A stretch of DNA of 64,000 nucleotides. Origin: Streptomyces sp. NBC_01549 (GTDB lineage Bacteria; Actinomycetota; Actinomycetes; Streptomycetales; Streptomycetaceae). The notes under the pieces were generated by a model, which did not search any database, was not told the origin of the DNA, and was given only the letters and a program-made list of their open reading frames with translations. The position numbers and the translations under genes were made by a program. This document shows positions 36,346 through 44,628 of this stretch, in pieces. How positions within the stretch are numbered: the stretch's first letter is position 1; each line of letters starts with the position of its first letter. The stretch is taken from NCBI RefSeq assembly GCF_026339955.1, contig NZ_JAPEPW010000001.1, positions 3,870,501-3,934,500 of the forward strand, written 5' to 3'.

Positions 36346-38064
36346 ATGAGCCAGGGTATCCATCACACCGAGGTGGACGGCATACCCACCCTCTTCGCGT
36401 ACGCCACCGGGCCCATGCGTGCCGGACTGGTCTTCCGCGTCGGCGTCGCCGACGAGACGCTCGCCGGGGCCGGGATCACCCACCTCGTCGAGCACCTGGC
36501 GCTGCATCGCCAGGGCCTGGCCGACTACCACTTCAACGGCGCGACCAAGGCCGCGTTCACCCACTTCCACGTGGAGGGCGCGGAGCATGAAGTCGTCGCC
36601 TACCTAGACGGCGTGTGCACCTCCCTCCTCGACCTGCCCATGGAGCGGCTGGAGACCGAGAAGGAGATCCTGCGCACCGAGGAGGCGGGCCGGGAGCCCG
36701 GACAGCTGCCGCTGTGGCGGTACGGGGCACAGGGGTACGGGCTGGTCAGCTACCCGGAGTGGGGCGTTCGGGGGCTGCGGGCGGACGACGTACGGGCGTG
36801 GGCGGGGACCTGGTTCACCCGGGACAACGCCGTGCTGTGGATCGCGGGGGAGCGGCTGCCGGCCGGGCTCTCGCTCAAGCTGCCCGGCGGCCGGCGGCAC
36901 CCCATGCCCGCCGTCACCTCCGCCCTCCCCACCGCTCCCGCCTACTTCTCCGACGGCAAGGGCGGCGTCCTGCTCGACGCCGTCGTCACCGACACCACCG
37001 CCGCCCGGCTCTACGCCGGTGTCCTGGAACGCGAACTCTCCCGCTCCCTGCGCCAGGAGGGCGGCTACTCCTATACGGCGGCCGGCGACTACGCCTCCCG
37101 CCGGGACGGTTTCGCGACCGTCACCGCCTTCGCGGACGCCCTGCCCGCCAAACAGGACGCGGTCCTCGGCGGGTTCGTCGACGTGCTCGCGGGGCTACAG
37201 GTCGGCCGGATCGCGCAGGCCGACCTGGAGGCCGTACGAGGCCGCAGCGACGCCACGCTGACCGCGCCCGACGCGGCCGTACGGCGGCTGCCGGGCGCGG
37301 CGGAGGATCTGCTCGCCCACCGTCCGCCGCGCGGACTCGACGAACTGCGCGCCGAGCTGTGGGCGGTGACGCCGCAGCATGTGCACGCGGTGGCGCTGGA
37401 GGCCGCCGGGACGGCGCTGCTGCAGGCTCCCTCGGGGCACAAGGCCGACTGGGCCGGATACACGGCGGCCCCGACCACTTCGTCGTACGCCGTCACCGGC
37501 ACGCGGTTCGAGGCCGTACGCAAGGGCGGCCCGGCCATGGTCGTCGGGGGCGAGGGTGTCAGCCTGACAGCGGGCGGCGAGGCGGCCACCGTGCTCTACC
37601 GCGCGTGCGCCGCCCTGCTCAGCTGGCCCGACGGCGGGCGCCGGCTCATCGGCACCGACGGGCTGTCCGTGGAGGTGGAGCCGGGGGAGTACGGGATCGA
37701 CGCGCACACCATGGCGACCATCGACGCGGCGGTGCATCCGAGTGCGGTGGTGCACCTGCCGCCCCGGCAGCAGCGGCAGCGGCAGTCGGCGGGTGCCGCT
37801 GCGGGGGATGCCAGGGGATCCGCCGGTGCGGTTCAGCAGAAGACAGTGGCGCGGCGTACCGGCGGGCAGACGGCGATGCTCGTCATCTTCGGGGTGCTCG
37901 CGGGGCTGTGGTCCCTCCTGGCCCTCTCGTACACCGTCTTCGGCTTCTCGGACCCGGAGACCAGCACCGGGGAATGGGCCGCTCTCGCCGTCTTCCTCTG
38001 GGGCGTCGGGGCACTGCTGGCCTGGCCGGCCGTCAGGGTGGTGCGAGGCACCCGGCGGGGGTGA
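36346..38064 (+). CDS. Membrane-anchored M16-family peptidase-like protein
   Basis: The 572-residue protein starts with an M16 (pitrilysin/insulinase) domain carrying an intact inverted zinc motif, His46-Leu-Val-Glu-His50, and a downstream Glu-rich helix (ETEKEILRTEEAG, about 103-114) where the third ligand is expected. A second, degenerate M16 half follows (LYAGVLERELSRSLRQEGGYSYTAAG near 230). After a Gln/Arg-rich linker near 475 come two transmembrane helices (MLVIFGVLAGLWSLLALSYTVF and AALAVFLWGVGALLAWPAV), so the peptidase domain is tethered to the membrane. This fusion is unusual; most M16 proteins are soluble. Substrate unknown. Confidence 0.85.
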   Translation: MSQGIHHTEVDGIPTLFAYATGPMRAGLVFRVGVADETLAGAGITHLVEHLALHRQGLADYHFNGATKAAFTHFHVEGAEHEVVAYLDGVCTSLLDLPMERLETEKEILRTEEAGREPGQLPLWRYGAQGYGLVSYPEWGVRGLRADDVRAWAGTWFTRDNAVLWIAGERLPAGLSLKLPGGRRHPMPAVTSALPTAPAYFSDGKGGVLLDAVVTDTTAARLYAGVLERELSRSLRQEGGYSYTAAGDYASRRDGFATVTAFADALPAKQDAVLGGFVDVLAGLQVGRIAQADLEAVRGRSDATLTAPDAAVRRLPGAAEDLLAHRPPRGLDELRAELWAVTPQHVHAVALEAAGTALLQAPSGHKADWAGYTAAPTTSSYAVTGTRFEAVRKGGPAMVVGGEGVSLTAGGEAATVLYRACAALLSWPDGGRRLIGTDGLSVEVEPGEYGIDAHTMATIDAAVHPSAVVHLPPRQQRQRQSAGAAAGDARGSAGAVQQKTVARRTGGQTAMLVIFGVLAGLWSLLALSYTVFGFSDPETSTGEWAALAVFLWGVGALLAWPAVRVVRGTRRG

Positions 38065-38113
38065 ACCGCCGGGCGCCTCGACCCTGTACGTGGACGGGGG
38101 TCTCCGGGTGACC

Positions 38114-38488
38114 TCAGCGCAGATACGGGTTGCCCGGCGCCGGACCCGGCAAGGGCCCCGGCACCAGACCCGCGTTCGCCGTGGCGTACTTCGGCGTGCG
38201 CTTGTCGAACAGCGCGAACAGCAGCAGCCAGACCGCCATCGCCAGAGTGAAGATGACGACCGCGCCGAAGATGAGATCGCCCGTGTCCGACTCGATGGTC
38301 GTCCACGACAGCGTCACCAGCTCGTACAGCGCGAACGCGGTGAAGGCGCACCAGTCCGAGCCCCGGCCGCGGCGGATCGCCACATACAGGAACGGCACCC
38401 ACACCAGCAGCCCCAGCGACACGATCACCAGAACCGACCACGCGAGCCGCTGCGCCCAGCCGGCTTCCAAGCGCTTGCCCATGCCCAT
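38114..38488 (-). CDS. Small polytopic membrane protein
   Basis: The 124-residue protein has three predicted transmembrane helices (LAWSVLVIVSLGLLVWVPFLYVAI, CAFTAFALYELVTLSW and LIFGAVVIFTLAMAVWLLLFALF) and a C-terminal Pro-rich tail. I do not recognise a named family. ATG 38488 follows a G-rich stretch (GGGGGGTGTG); GTG 38491 one codon earlier is possible. It lies convergent with the M16 gene. Confidence 0.72.
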   Translation of the reverse strand: MGMGKRLEAGWAQRLAWSVLVIVSLGLLVWVPFLYVAIRRGRGSDWCAFTAFALYELVTLSWTTIESDTGDLIFGAVVIFTLAMAVWLLLFALFDKRTPKYATANAGLVPGPLPGPAPGNPYLR

Positions 38489-38527
38489 CACACCCCCCGA
38501 GCACTCACCAGCGCCCTACGAGCCCCC

Positions 38528-38566
38528 CCCCGAGATGTTTCCCGGGCTCCGAGAAACATCTCGGGG
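38528..38566 (-). terminator. Hairpin between lipoprotein and membrane-protein genes
   Basis: Arms 38528-38540 and 38554-38566 (CCCCGAGATGTTT and its complement) enclose a 13-base loop. A run of nine C residues overlaps one arm. It lies 23 bases after the minus-strand lipoprotein stop and is a good terminator for it. Confidence 0.8.
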
Positions 38567-38588
38567 TGTCATGTTCCCACCCGGTGGG

Positions 38589-39305
38589 TCATGCGTGCTG
38601 GTGTTCGCCCTTCAGGGACGTCACGATCTGGGCCGCCAGCTTCTTGGCCGTGGCGGCGCCGTTGTCGTGCCCGTCCGTGGACATGACGCTGACGACGTCG
38701 GTGCCCGCGCGCACGGCGATCAGGGTCGTGCCGTTCTCCCAGGCGCTGTCGGTCAGGGTGATGGTGTACGCGGCGTCGCCCAGGCCGGGCGTGGTGACGC
38801 CGGTGGCCTTCACCTTGCTGTGCGTCTGGGAGTCGGTGAAGGTCGCGCACGTGGTCGCGGTCTTCTCCAGGTTCGTCAGCACGGTCGTCGAGGTCGTGCC
38901 GCGGTAGGTGTCGACCTCCTGGGCGATGTCCTCGGAAGTGTTCTTGCTGACGTAGTCGTTCTGGGCGAAGGACACCCCCGAGTCGCCGGTGATCGTTATC
39001 CAGCTGGTGCCGCCGAGCAGGGAGCAGTCCGGCTTCGGCGCGGGGGAGGAGCTCGGCGGGGCGTACGTGGTGCCGGAGTCACGCGCGCCGCTCGGGTCGA
39101 CCGCGAAACCGGCGGCGAAGAAGGACGCGGGCGCCAGCGCCTTCTTGAGCTGCGCGCCCGTCAGCAGACCGGCGTTGGGGTCCTTGGCCGGCTTCGTCTT
39201 GGCGGACGAGGGCTGGGCGGTGGTTCCGGAGGAGCAGGCCGCCAGGGCCAGCGGGAGCACGGCTGCGGCGAGCAGCGCCTTGGCCGCGCGGGAGGGGTGA
39301 CGCAT
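38589..39305 (-). CDS. Lipoprotein with PknH-type sensor-like domain
   Basis: The 238-residue product has a signal peptide and lipobox LAAC (ALLAAAVLPLALAACSSG) followed by a linker rich in Thr, Pro and Lys. The extracytoplasmic domain contains ITGDSGVSFAQNDYVS and CATFTDSQTHSKVKATGV with cysteine pairs in DCSLLGGTSW and TTCATF, similar to the PknH C-terminal/sensor-domain family that includes mycobacterial LpqT-like lipoproteins. A role in cell-surface sensing is inferred. AAGAAGGA lies 13 bases before ATG 39305. Confidence 0.82.
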   Translation of the reverse strand: MRHPSRAAKALLAAAVLPLALAACSSGTTAQPSSAKTKPAKDPNAGLLTGAQLKKALAPASFFAAGFAVDPSGARDSGTTYAPPSSSPAPKPDCSLLGGTSWITITGDSGVSFAQNDYVSKNTSEDIAQEVDTYRGTTSTTVLTNLEKTATTCATFTDSQTHSKVKATGVTTPGLGDAAYTITLTDSAWENGTTLIAVRAGTDVVSVMSTDGHDNGAATAKKLAAQIVTSLKGEHQHA

Positions 39306-39694
39306 CGGGATGTCTGAGTCCTTCTTCGAGAAGTGGTGCTGTTGAGCCGAGCGGACTCTATGGGTGCACAGGCCGTCCACAGGCATGCATGCGTCAAAGA
39401 TCACTAAAAGAGGGAGTCGATCGGCCCGGGGTTCCGTGGACTCCGCATGTTTTGCCGTGCCTTGAGGGATTCTTGTGGCGATTGAGATGCGGGGTTTCCC
39501 GATCGAGGGAGCGGTGTCGGTTACGGTGCGATCCGCCCCGCGCGCCGGGGGCCGGTCGCCCGCTCTTGTCGGCGAGCCGGGGATGGGCGCCGACGGGGCT
39601 CAAGTGTCGTGAACTGTCTTGGTTTGTTCTATGTGTCCGCATGTCCTGCGCGTTTCGTGCGCCGTGACGTGCGCGTGTCATGAATGGGGTGGGG
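39306..39694. promoter_or_regulatory. Divergent intergenic region
   Basis: This 389-base gap separates the divergent lipoprotein and DUF1906 genes. On the minus strand TAGAGT at 39358-39363 is a fair -10 about 55 bases before the lipoprotein start. The stretch near 39400 has unusually many A and T bases. Nothing in it codes convincingly. Confidence 0.4.
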
Positions 39695-40522
39695 ATGTCC
39701 AGCCATCGGATGTCTAAGAAGGGCCGTTACATCGCTTGGGCGACGGCGGGAGCGGCCGTGGTCGCCGGGGCCGGGATCGCGGCGCAGACGTCGATGGCGG
39801 CGACCACCTGGCCCGCCCAGCGGACGTTCACGGGCCGCGCCTTCGACACCTGTGCCGCACCGTCGCTGACCGCGATGAAGGCCTGGCACACCGGCTTCTA
39901 CGGAGCGGCCGCGGTGTACATCGGCGGCAAGAACCGCGGCTGCGGCCAGCCCAACCTCACCGCGTCCTGGGTGAAGTCGGTCAGCACGCTGGGCTGGAAG
40001 CTCATCCCGCTGTACGTCGGCGCCCAGCCGTCCTGCCAGACCGGCTCCAACCCGGAGAAGCTCACCGCGACCAACGCCGCCTCGCTCGGCGCCACCGACG
40101 CCGCGGACGCGGTGGCCAAGGCGTCCGCGCTGGGCATGAAGGCGGGCAGCCCGATCTACCTGGACATGGAGTCGTACGACATCACGAACGCGGCGTGCAA
40201 CAAGGCCACGCTGACGTACGTACGCGCCTTCGACAAGGCGCTGCACGCCAAGACGTACCGGACCGGGTTCTACGGCTTCACCAGCTCCAGCGCCAAGGCC
40301 ATCGCGACCGCGACCGACAAGACGGACCTGCCGGGCAACCTCTGGTACGCGCTGTGGGACAAGGCCAACACCACGACCTCGGACTGGCCGTGGGGCTCCA
40401 CCCAGTTCACCGGCCACAGCCGCGCCCACCAGTACATGGTCAACAGCAAGGAGACCATCGGCGGTTACACGATCACCGTGGACCGCGACGCCTGGGACGC
40501 GCCGGTCGCCATCACAGGCTGA
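39695..40522 (+). CDS. Secreted DUF1906 glycosidase-like protein
   Basis: The 275-residue protein has a twin-Lys/Arg N-terminus and signal peptide (GRYIAWATAGAAVVAGAGIAAQTSMAA) followed by a DUF1906 domain (Rv2525c-like, TIM-barrel glycoside-hydrolase fold): GRAFDTCAAPSLTAMKAW, GFYGAAAVYIGG, WKLIPLYVGAQ, GSPIYLDMESYD with candidate catalytic Asp and Glu, and the closing VDRDAWD. In mycobacteria Rv2525c is linked to cell-wall homeostasis; a role in peptidoglycan or cell-wall polysaccharide turnover is inferred. ATG 39695 is preferred over ATG 39680 and 39710 because a GGGGTGGGG stretch precedes it. Confidence 0.88.
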   Translation: MSSHRMSKKGRYIAWATAGAAVVAGAGIAAQTSMAATTWPAQRTFTGRAFDTCAAPSLTAMKAWHTGFYGAAAVYIGGKNRGCGQPNLTASWVKSVSTLGWKLIPLYVGAQPSCQTGSNPEKLTATNAASLGATDAADAVAKASALGMKAGSPIYLDMESYDITNAACNKATLTYVRAFDKALHAKTYRTGFYGFTSSSAKAIATATDKTDLPGNLWYALWDKANTTTSDWPWGSTQFTGHSRAHQYMVNSKETIGGYTITVDRDAWDAPVAITG

Positions 40523-40531
40523 CATCCGAAG

Positions 40532-41152
40532 GTGCCGCAGACACGGCGCGCGAAGGCGGCGCGTGACGCCACGCAGGAGTCGCGGCTCGCCGCCGGTGTG
40601 CGGGCGGTACTCCAGTGGCCGCATGTACTGGGCGCCCAGGGGGTCGCGATGGTGGCCGCTGCCGTGATCGTCGCGGTCGCGGTCGCGGTCACCGGGTACT
40701 TCCTCTCCCGCACCGACACCAAGCCGAAGCCGCCCGACACCCGGGCCCGCCACTACGAGGACGTCGACGCCTGCCTGCTGACCGGCAAGGACGGGATCAC
40801 GACCGGGACCACCGCGGCCGAGGTCTGGCAGGGCATGCGGGACGCGTCCCGCACGACGCACGCGCGCGTGAGCCACGTGCCGGTGACCGGTGAGCAGTCC
40901 GCGGCCCACGCACGGGCCTACCTCGACGGCTTGCTCCAGCGGCCCTGCGACGTGGTCCTCGTGACCGGGAAACCGGAGGTCACGGCCGCCACGCAGACCG
41001 CCCCGCAGCACCAGAAGGTCGACTTCGTGCTGGTGGGGGACGCCGGGACCGACGCCACGAGCTCCAAGAACATCACCGTGGCGCGCGTCGGCGACGGACT
41101 GCGCGCGGAGGTCGCCGGGGTCGTCGAGCGCGAGGTCGAGGCACGCGGTTAG
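40532..41152 (+). CDS. Membrane-anchored BMP-like protein
   Basis: The 206-residue protein has an N-terminal basic segment, one transmembrane helix (VAMVAAAVIVAVAVAVTGYFL) and an extracytoplasmic domain resembling the first lobe of BMP-family nucleoside-binding proteins (DVDACLLTGKDGITTGTTAAEVWQGMRDASRTT; LLQRPCDVVLVTGKPEV; KVDFVLVGDAGTDA). The second lobe of a true binding protein is missing, so it may be a partial sensor. GTG 40532 is ten bases after the DUF1906 stop, suggesting co-transcription; the ribosome site is poor. Confidence 0.75.
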   Translation: MPQTRRAKAARDATQESRLAAGVRAVLQWPHVLGAQGVAMVAAAVIVAVAVAVTGYFLSRTDTKPKPPDTRARHYEDVDACLLTGKDGITTGTTAAEVWQGMRDASRTTHARVSHVPVTGEQSAAHARAYLDGLLQRPCDVVLVTGKPEVTAATQTAPQHQKVDFVLVGDAGTDATSSKNITVARVGDGLRAEVAGVVEREVEARG

Positions 41153-41367
41153 CCGGGCCGGTACGACAGGACGCGATCGGCCGCGTCGGTGGATGTGAAC
41201 GGTCGTACGAGCGGACGGTGGCCGTCCCACGTGTCACGGAGGCCGCGGCGGTATCTGAAGTCTCCGCGAATCGTTGGTCGAATGGCTGGCCGAGAGCCGG
41301 ACCACTGCCTAACATCGATCACCGCAAGACTTTGTGCACCGTCGCACAATCTCCTCGGGAGGTTTCC

Positions 41368-42024
41368 TTGCACCGCCGCCGTCGCACCGCGTTCGTCCTC
41401 TCCGCCGCGATCGTCGCCGCGGCCCCCCTTCTCACGGCGTGCGGCGGCGAGGCGCACCCAGGCGCCGCGGCCGTCGTCGGTGGTCAGCGGATCACGGTCG
41501 CGCAGTTGGAGAGCCGGGTGAACGAGGTGCGCTCGGCGCAGCGTGCCGCCATCAAGGACGAGACCCAGTACGAGCAGGCCATCGCCAAGACCGGCAGTCT
41601 CACCCGCGACACCCTGCACACCATGGTCCTCGACCAGGTCCTCGACCAGGCCGCCAAGGACGCGGGCGTGAGCGTCACCCGCGCGGACACCCAGCAGATG
41701 CGGGCGGAGCTGGAGCGGCAGGCGGGCGGTGCGAAGGCGCTGGAGACGGCCTGGCTGCAGCAGTACGGGGTGGCGCCCCGGCGTCTCGACGACAACCTCC
41801 GTACCGAGATCGAGGCGCGGAAACTCGCCGCCGCGCTCGGTGCCGACATGAACACCACCGACGGCAAGGCCGCGTTCTGGAAGGCCATGTCCGACGCGTC
41901 CAAGAAGCTGAACGTCGACCTGAACCCGCGCTACGGCGCCTGGGACGTCCAGAAGAGCAACGTCGATGTGAAGACTCCGTGGCTGCGGGAGGTCACGCCG
42001 AACGGGACTCAGCAGACGGCGTAG
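41368..42024 (+). CDS. SurA N-terminal-domain lipoprotein
   Basis: The 218-residue lipoprotein begins at TTG 41368 with GGGAGG upstream, and has a signal peptide with lipobox LTAC (AFVLSAAIVAAAPLLTACGG). The remaining domain matches the SurA/PrsA chaperone N-terminus: GAAAVVGGQRITVAQLESRVNEV, DTLHTMVLDQVLDQAAKDAGVSVTRADTQ. No PPIase (parvulin) domain follows, so it probably chaperones exported proteins without isomerase activity. It lies 99 bases before mazG; M. tuberculosis has a lipoprotein gene (lpqU) next to mazG in the same block. The TTG start is inferred from the ribosome site. Confidence 0.85.
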   Translation: MHRRRRTAFVLSAAIVAAAPLLTACGGEAHPGAAAVVGGQRITVAQLESRVNEVRSAQRAAIKDETQYEQAIAKTGSLTRDTLHTMVLDQVLDQAAKDAGVSVTRADTQQMRAELERQAGGAKALETAWLQQYGVAPRRLDDNLRTEIEARKLAAALGADMNTTDGKAAFWKAMSDASKKLNVDLNPRYGAWDVQKSNVDVKTPWLREVTPNGTQQTA

Positions 42025-42122
42025 CAGGTCAGAAGGCCTGCAGAAGTTTTGTAGCAGCCCTGTAGAAGCCCTGCCTGTGGATAACTTCCGGGGGCGTCGG
42101 TGGCGTGGGTTACGTTCGTGGG

Positions 42123-43109
42123 GTGAACGCAACCAGCTCCGACGCCGCCGCCCAGGTCCCCGACCCCGGCCGTATCGTCCTGCTCACCACCAGCCACCGC
42201 GTCGCCCCCGGACTGCTGTCCTGGCCCGCCTGGCAGGCGCTGCGCGCCGCCGATCAGGTGCTGTGCGCGGACGGTGCGCATCCGCAGCTGCCGTATCTGC
42301 GCGAGGCCGGCATAAGCGTCGACGAGGCGTCCCCCGCTGCCCAGGACCTGGTGGACGCCTGCGCCGGCGGCCGCGTGGTGGTCGTCGTCGCCACCGGCGA
42401 GGGCGAGCCGCGCCTCACCGACGGCCTGGCCCGCCTCGCCGGCTCCGGCCGCATACAGATGCCGGACCTGGAGCTGCTCCCCGCCTCGTACGACCTGCCG
42501 GGCGCCCGCCTGCTCGACCTCGTCCAGGTCATGGACCGTATCCGCGTCGAGTGCCCCTGGTCGTCCCAGCAGACCCACAAGGGCCTCGCGAAGTACGGGA
42601 TCGAGGAGGCGTACGAGCTCGTCGAGGCGATCGAGGAGGGCGACCGGGACGAGCTCAGGGAGGAGCTCGGCGACGTTCTGCTCCAGGTCGTCTTCCACGC
42701 CAGGATCGCGGAGGAGGACGCGGAGACCCCCTTCTCCATCGACGACGTGGCGGGCGGCATCGTCACCAAGCTGATCCACCGCCACCCGCACGTGTTCGGC
42801 GACGAGACGGCCACGACCCCCGAGGAGGTCAAGGAGCACTGGCTGCGCACCAAGGCCGAGGAGAAGCGGCGGACGTCCGTGACAGAGGGAGTACCACTGG
42901 GTCAGCCGGGCCTCGCCCTCGCGGCGAAGCTGGCATCGCGTGTGCGCACGGCGGGACTTGCGGTCGAACTGCCGCGCGGCGAAGGCGTGGGTTACGAACT
43001 GCTGGCCATCGCCGCCCGAGCGGAGGCCGAGGGAGTGGACCCGGAGGCGGCCCTGCGTGCGGCCGCGCGAGCTTATCGGGATGCGATCCGGGCGACGGAG
43101 ACGGGCTGA
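42123..43109 (+). CDS. mazG: Nucleoside triphosphate pyrophosphohydrolase MazG, YabN-like
   Basis: Hydrolyses NTPs and dNTPs to monophosphates and limits ppGpp-linked stress or mutagenic nucleotides. The 328-residue protein has an N-terminal tetrapyrrole-methylase-like region (IVLLTTSHRVAPGLLSWPAW) and a C-terminal MazG domain: CPWSSQQTHKGLAKYGIEEAYELVEAIEEGD, with the metal-binding ExxE-type helices EEAYEL and EELGDVLLQVVFHARIAEE. The C-terminal part of a typical E. coli MazG is partly present (IHRHPHVFGDE). GTG 42123 follows TACGTT (42111-42116) by six bases, indicating a leaderless transcript. Confidence 0.93.
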   Translation: MNATSSDAAAQVPDPGRIVLLTTSHRVAPGLLSWPAWQALRAADQVLCADGAHPQLPYLREAGISVDEASPAAQDLVDACAGGRVVVVVATGEGEPRLTDGLARLAGSGRIQMPDLELLPASYDLPGARLLDLVQVMDRIRVECPWSSQQTHKGLAKYGIEEAYELVEAIEEGDRDELREELGDVLLQVVFHARIAEEDAETPFSIDDVAGGIVTKLIHRHPHVFGDETATTPEEVKEHWLRTKAEEKRRTSVTEGVPLGQPGLALAAKLASRVRTAGLAVELPRGEGVGYELLAIAARAEAEGVDPEAALRAAARAYRDAIRATETG

Positions 43110-43182
43110 AGCAGCGGCAGCAGCGGAAGTACGGGGAGTAGGGGGAGCGGGGGAAGCAGATGAGGGGGGACGGACCTCAGGG

Positions 43183-44394
43183 TTATGTGGTCGGGGCGCG
43201 GCTTGTCGGGTTGTGCCAGTTGGGGTGGGGGCGGTCCAGGAGCCACTCCGCGGGGCCCAGCGGGCGGGTCCGGCCGGGGTCCGTGGGCGGGAGGAGGTCG
43301 TGGAAGATCCGTTCGGGCGGGGTGCCGAGGGTGGGGAGGGTCCCGGCGATCTCCTCGACGAGCTGGGGCGGACCGGCGAGATAGACGTCGTGGCGGGCCC
43401 AGCCGGCGCGGTTGCCCAGCGCGGTCAGCAGCCGCTCGGTGGCCTGGACCTTGGGGCGGCCGGGGGCGGGGGTGATGAACGTGACGGCGAGACGGGGTAA
43501 TTGGGACTGGAGACGTTCCACGGCCGACCGGTCGTAGAGGTACGAGGTGTCGCGGGCCACGAGGAACAGCCGGGCCTCGTGCGTGGCGTCGAGTCGCTGG
43601 AGCAGTGCCTTGACCGGGGCCCACCCGGTGCCGGCCGCGACGAAGGTCAGCGGCCGTTCCACCGGCGTCCGCAGGGTCAGACCGCCGCCGGGTGCGCCGA
43701 GCCGCAGAACGTCACCTTTCCGGGTCTGTCGGACCAGGGCGGTGGACAGTACCCCGCCCTCGACGCGGCTGACATGCAGGTCGACGGTGTGGTCGACGCG
43801 GGGAGCGTTGCCGAGCGAGTACGGGCGCCAGATGCCCGGCAGGTAGGGGACGTTGACGCTGACGTACTGGCCGGGGGAGTAGCGGAGCCGGTGGTGCGGG
43901 CGGAGGGTCAGTACGACGAGGTCGTCGCCATACGGGGTTCGGGACACGACCTCGGCGTCCCACCAGGGCGGTTCACCCTCGTGCTGTGCCTCCCACGCGC
44001 CCTGGAGCATGACGTTCGCGATCGCCCCGTACGCCTCGCCCCAGGCCTTCTCGGCCTCCGCGTTCCACGCCGACCCCGCGACGACGGCGAACGCGGCGAT
44101 GAGGCTCGCCCCCACGGCGGCGTAGTGCTCCGGCTCGGCCAGGTACTTCCGGTGGTCCCGTCCCAGCTCCCGCAGGTATCCCGGCAGCGTCGGATCCTCC
44201 AGCCGCTCCATCACATACGTGAGTGCCGCGAACAACCGGTCCCGCTGTCGCTCCATGTCCTCCGGGAAGTCCAGGGGGAAGAGCCCGCGGACGTCCGGGT
44301 TGTGCCGGAAGAGATGCGAGTAGAAGTACTTGACCGCGAACTCGGCCCGTCTCTCGACGACCGCGAAGCTGGATCTGAGTATTTCGGGGTCCAC
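43183..44394 (-). CDS. Flavohemoprotein-like globin-reductase, gene contains a TTA codon
   Basis: The 403-residue protein joins a globin domain (1-135; FAVKYFYSHLFRHNPDVRGLFP, with proximal-His candidate in EPEHYAAVGASL) to a ferredoxin-reductase-type FAD domain (WRPYSLGNAP, the FAD-binding RxYS motif) and an NAD(P) domain (VAAGTGWAPVKALLQRL). This is the domain order of Hmp-type NO dioxygenases, which convert NO to nitrate. The leucine in QSQLPRLAV is encoded by TTA (43498-43500, complement), so expression may depend on the bldA tRNA encoded 16 kb away. The start is GTG 44394; no ribosome site is evident, so it may be leaderless. Confidence 0.88.
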   Translation of the reverse strand: MDPEILRSSFAVVERRAEFAVKYFYSHLFRHNPDVRGLFPLDFPEDMERQRDRLFAALTYVMERLEDPTLPGYLRELGRDHRKYLAEPEHYAAVGASLIAAFAVVAGSAWNAEAEKAWGEAYGAIANVMLQGAWEAQHEGEPPWWDAEVVSRTPYGDDLVVLTLRPHHRLRYSPGQYVSVNVPYLPGIWRPYSLGNAPRVDHTVDLHVSRVEGGVLSTALVRQTRKGDVLRLGAPGGGLTLRTPVERPLTFVAAGTGWAPVKALLQRLDATHEARLFLVARDTSYLYDRSAVERLQSQLPRLAVTFITPAPGRPKVQATERLLTALGNRAGWARHDVYLAGPPQLVEEIAGTLPTLGTPPERIFHDLLPPTDPGRTRPLGPAEWLLDRPHPNWHNPTSRAPTT

Positions 44395-44550
44395 GGCGCG
44401 AATTAAGGGAGGTCGCGAGCCGTGGAGTCAAACAGCAGACGATTCAGGGATGGCCTGGGGCGAAGGGGACACGGTCTGCGACGTGACCCGCGGCGTGCCC
44501 CGCGACGTGCCCGGCGACGGGCCGCAGGCCCATCGCCCAAGGGGCCCCTC

Positions 44551-44594
44551 CCTCCGCCTCCCCTCCGCCTCCCCTCCGCCTCCCCTCCGCCTCC
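44551..44594. repeat. Four perfect 11-bp tandem repeats, polypyrimidine
   Basis: CCTCCGCCTCC is repeated exactly at 44551, 44562, 44573 and 44584. Pyrimidine-rich sequence continues to 44612. It lies 23-78 bases upstream of the -10 element of the P450 gene, in the divergent gap with the flavohemoprotein gene. The 11-base period is close to one helical turn. Confidence 0.85.
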
Positions 44595-44628
44595 CCGTCC
44601 CTCCCCTCCCTCCGGATACCGTCAGGGA

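Noticed and set aside
44551..44594. CRISPR array
   Set aside because: Repeats are 11 bases, contiguous with no spacers, and no cas genes are present.
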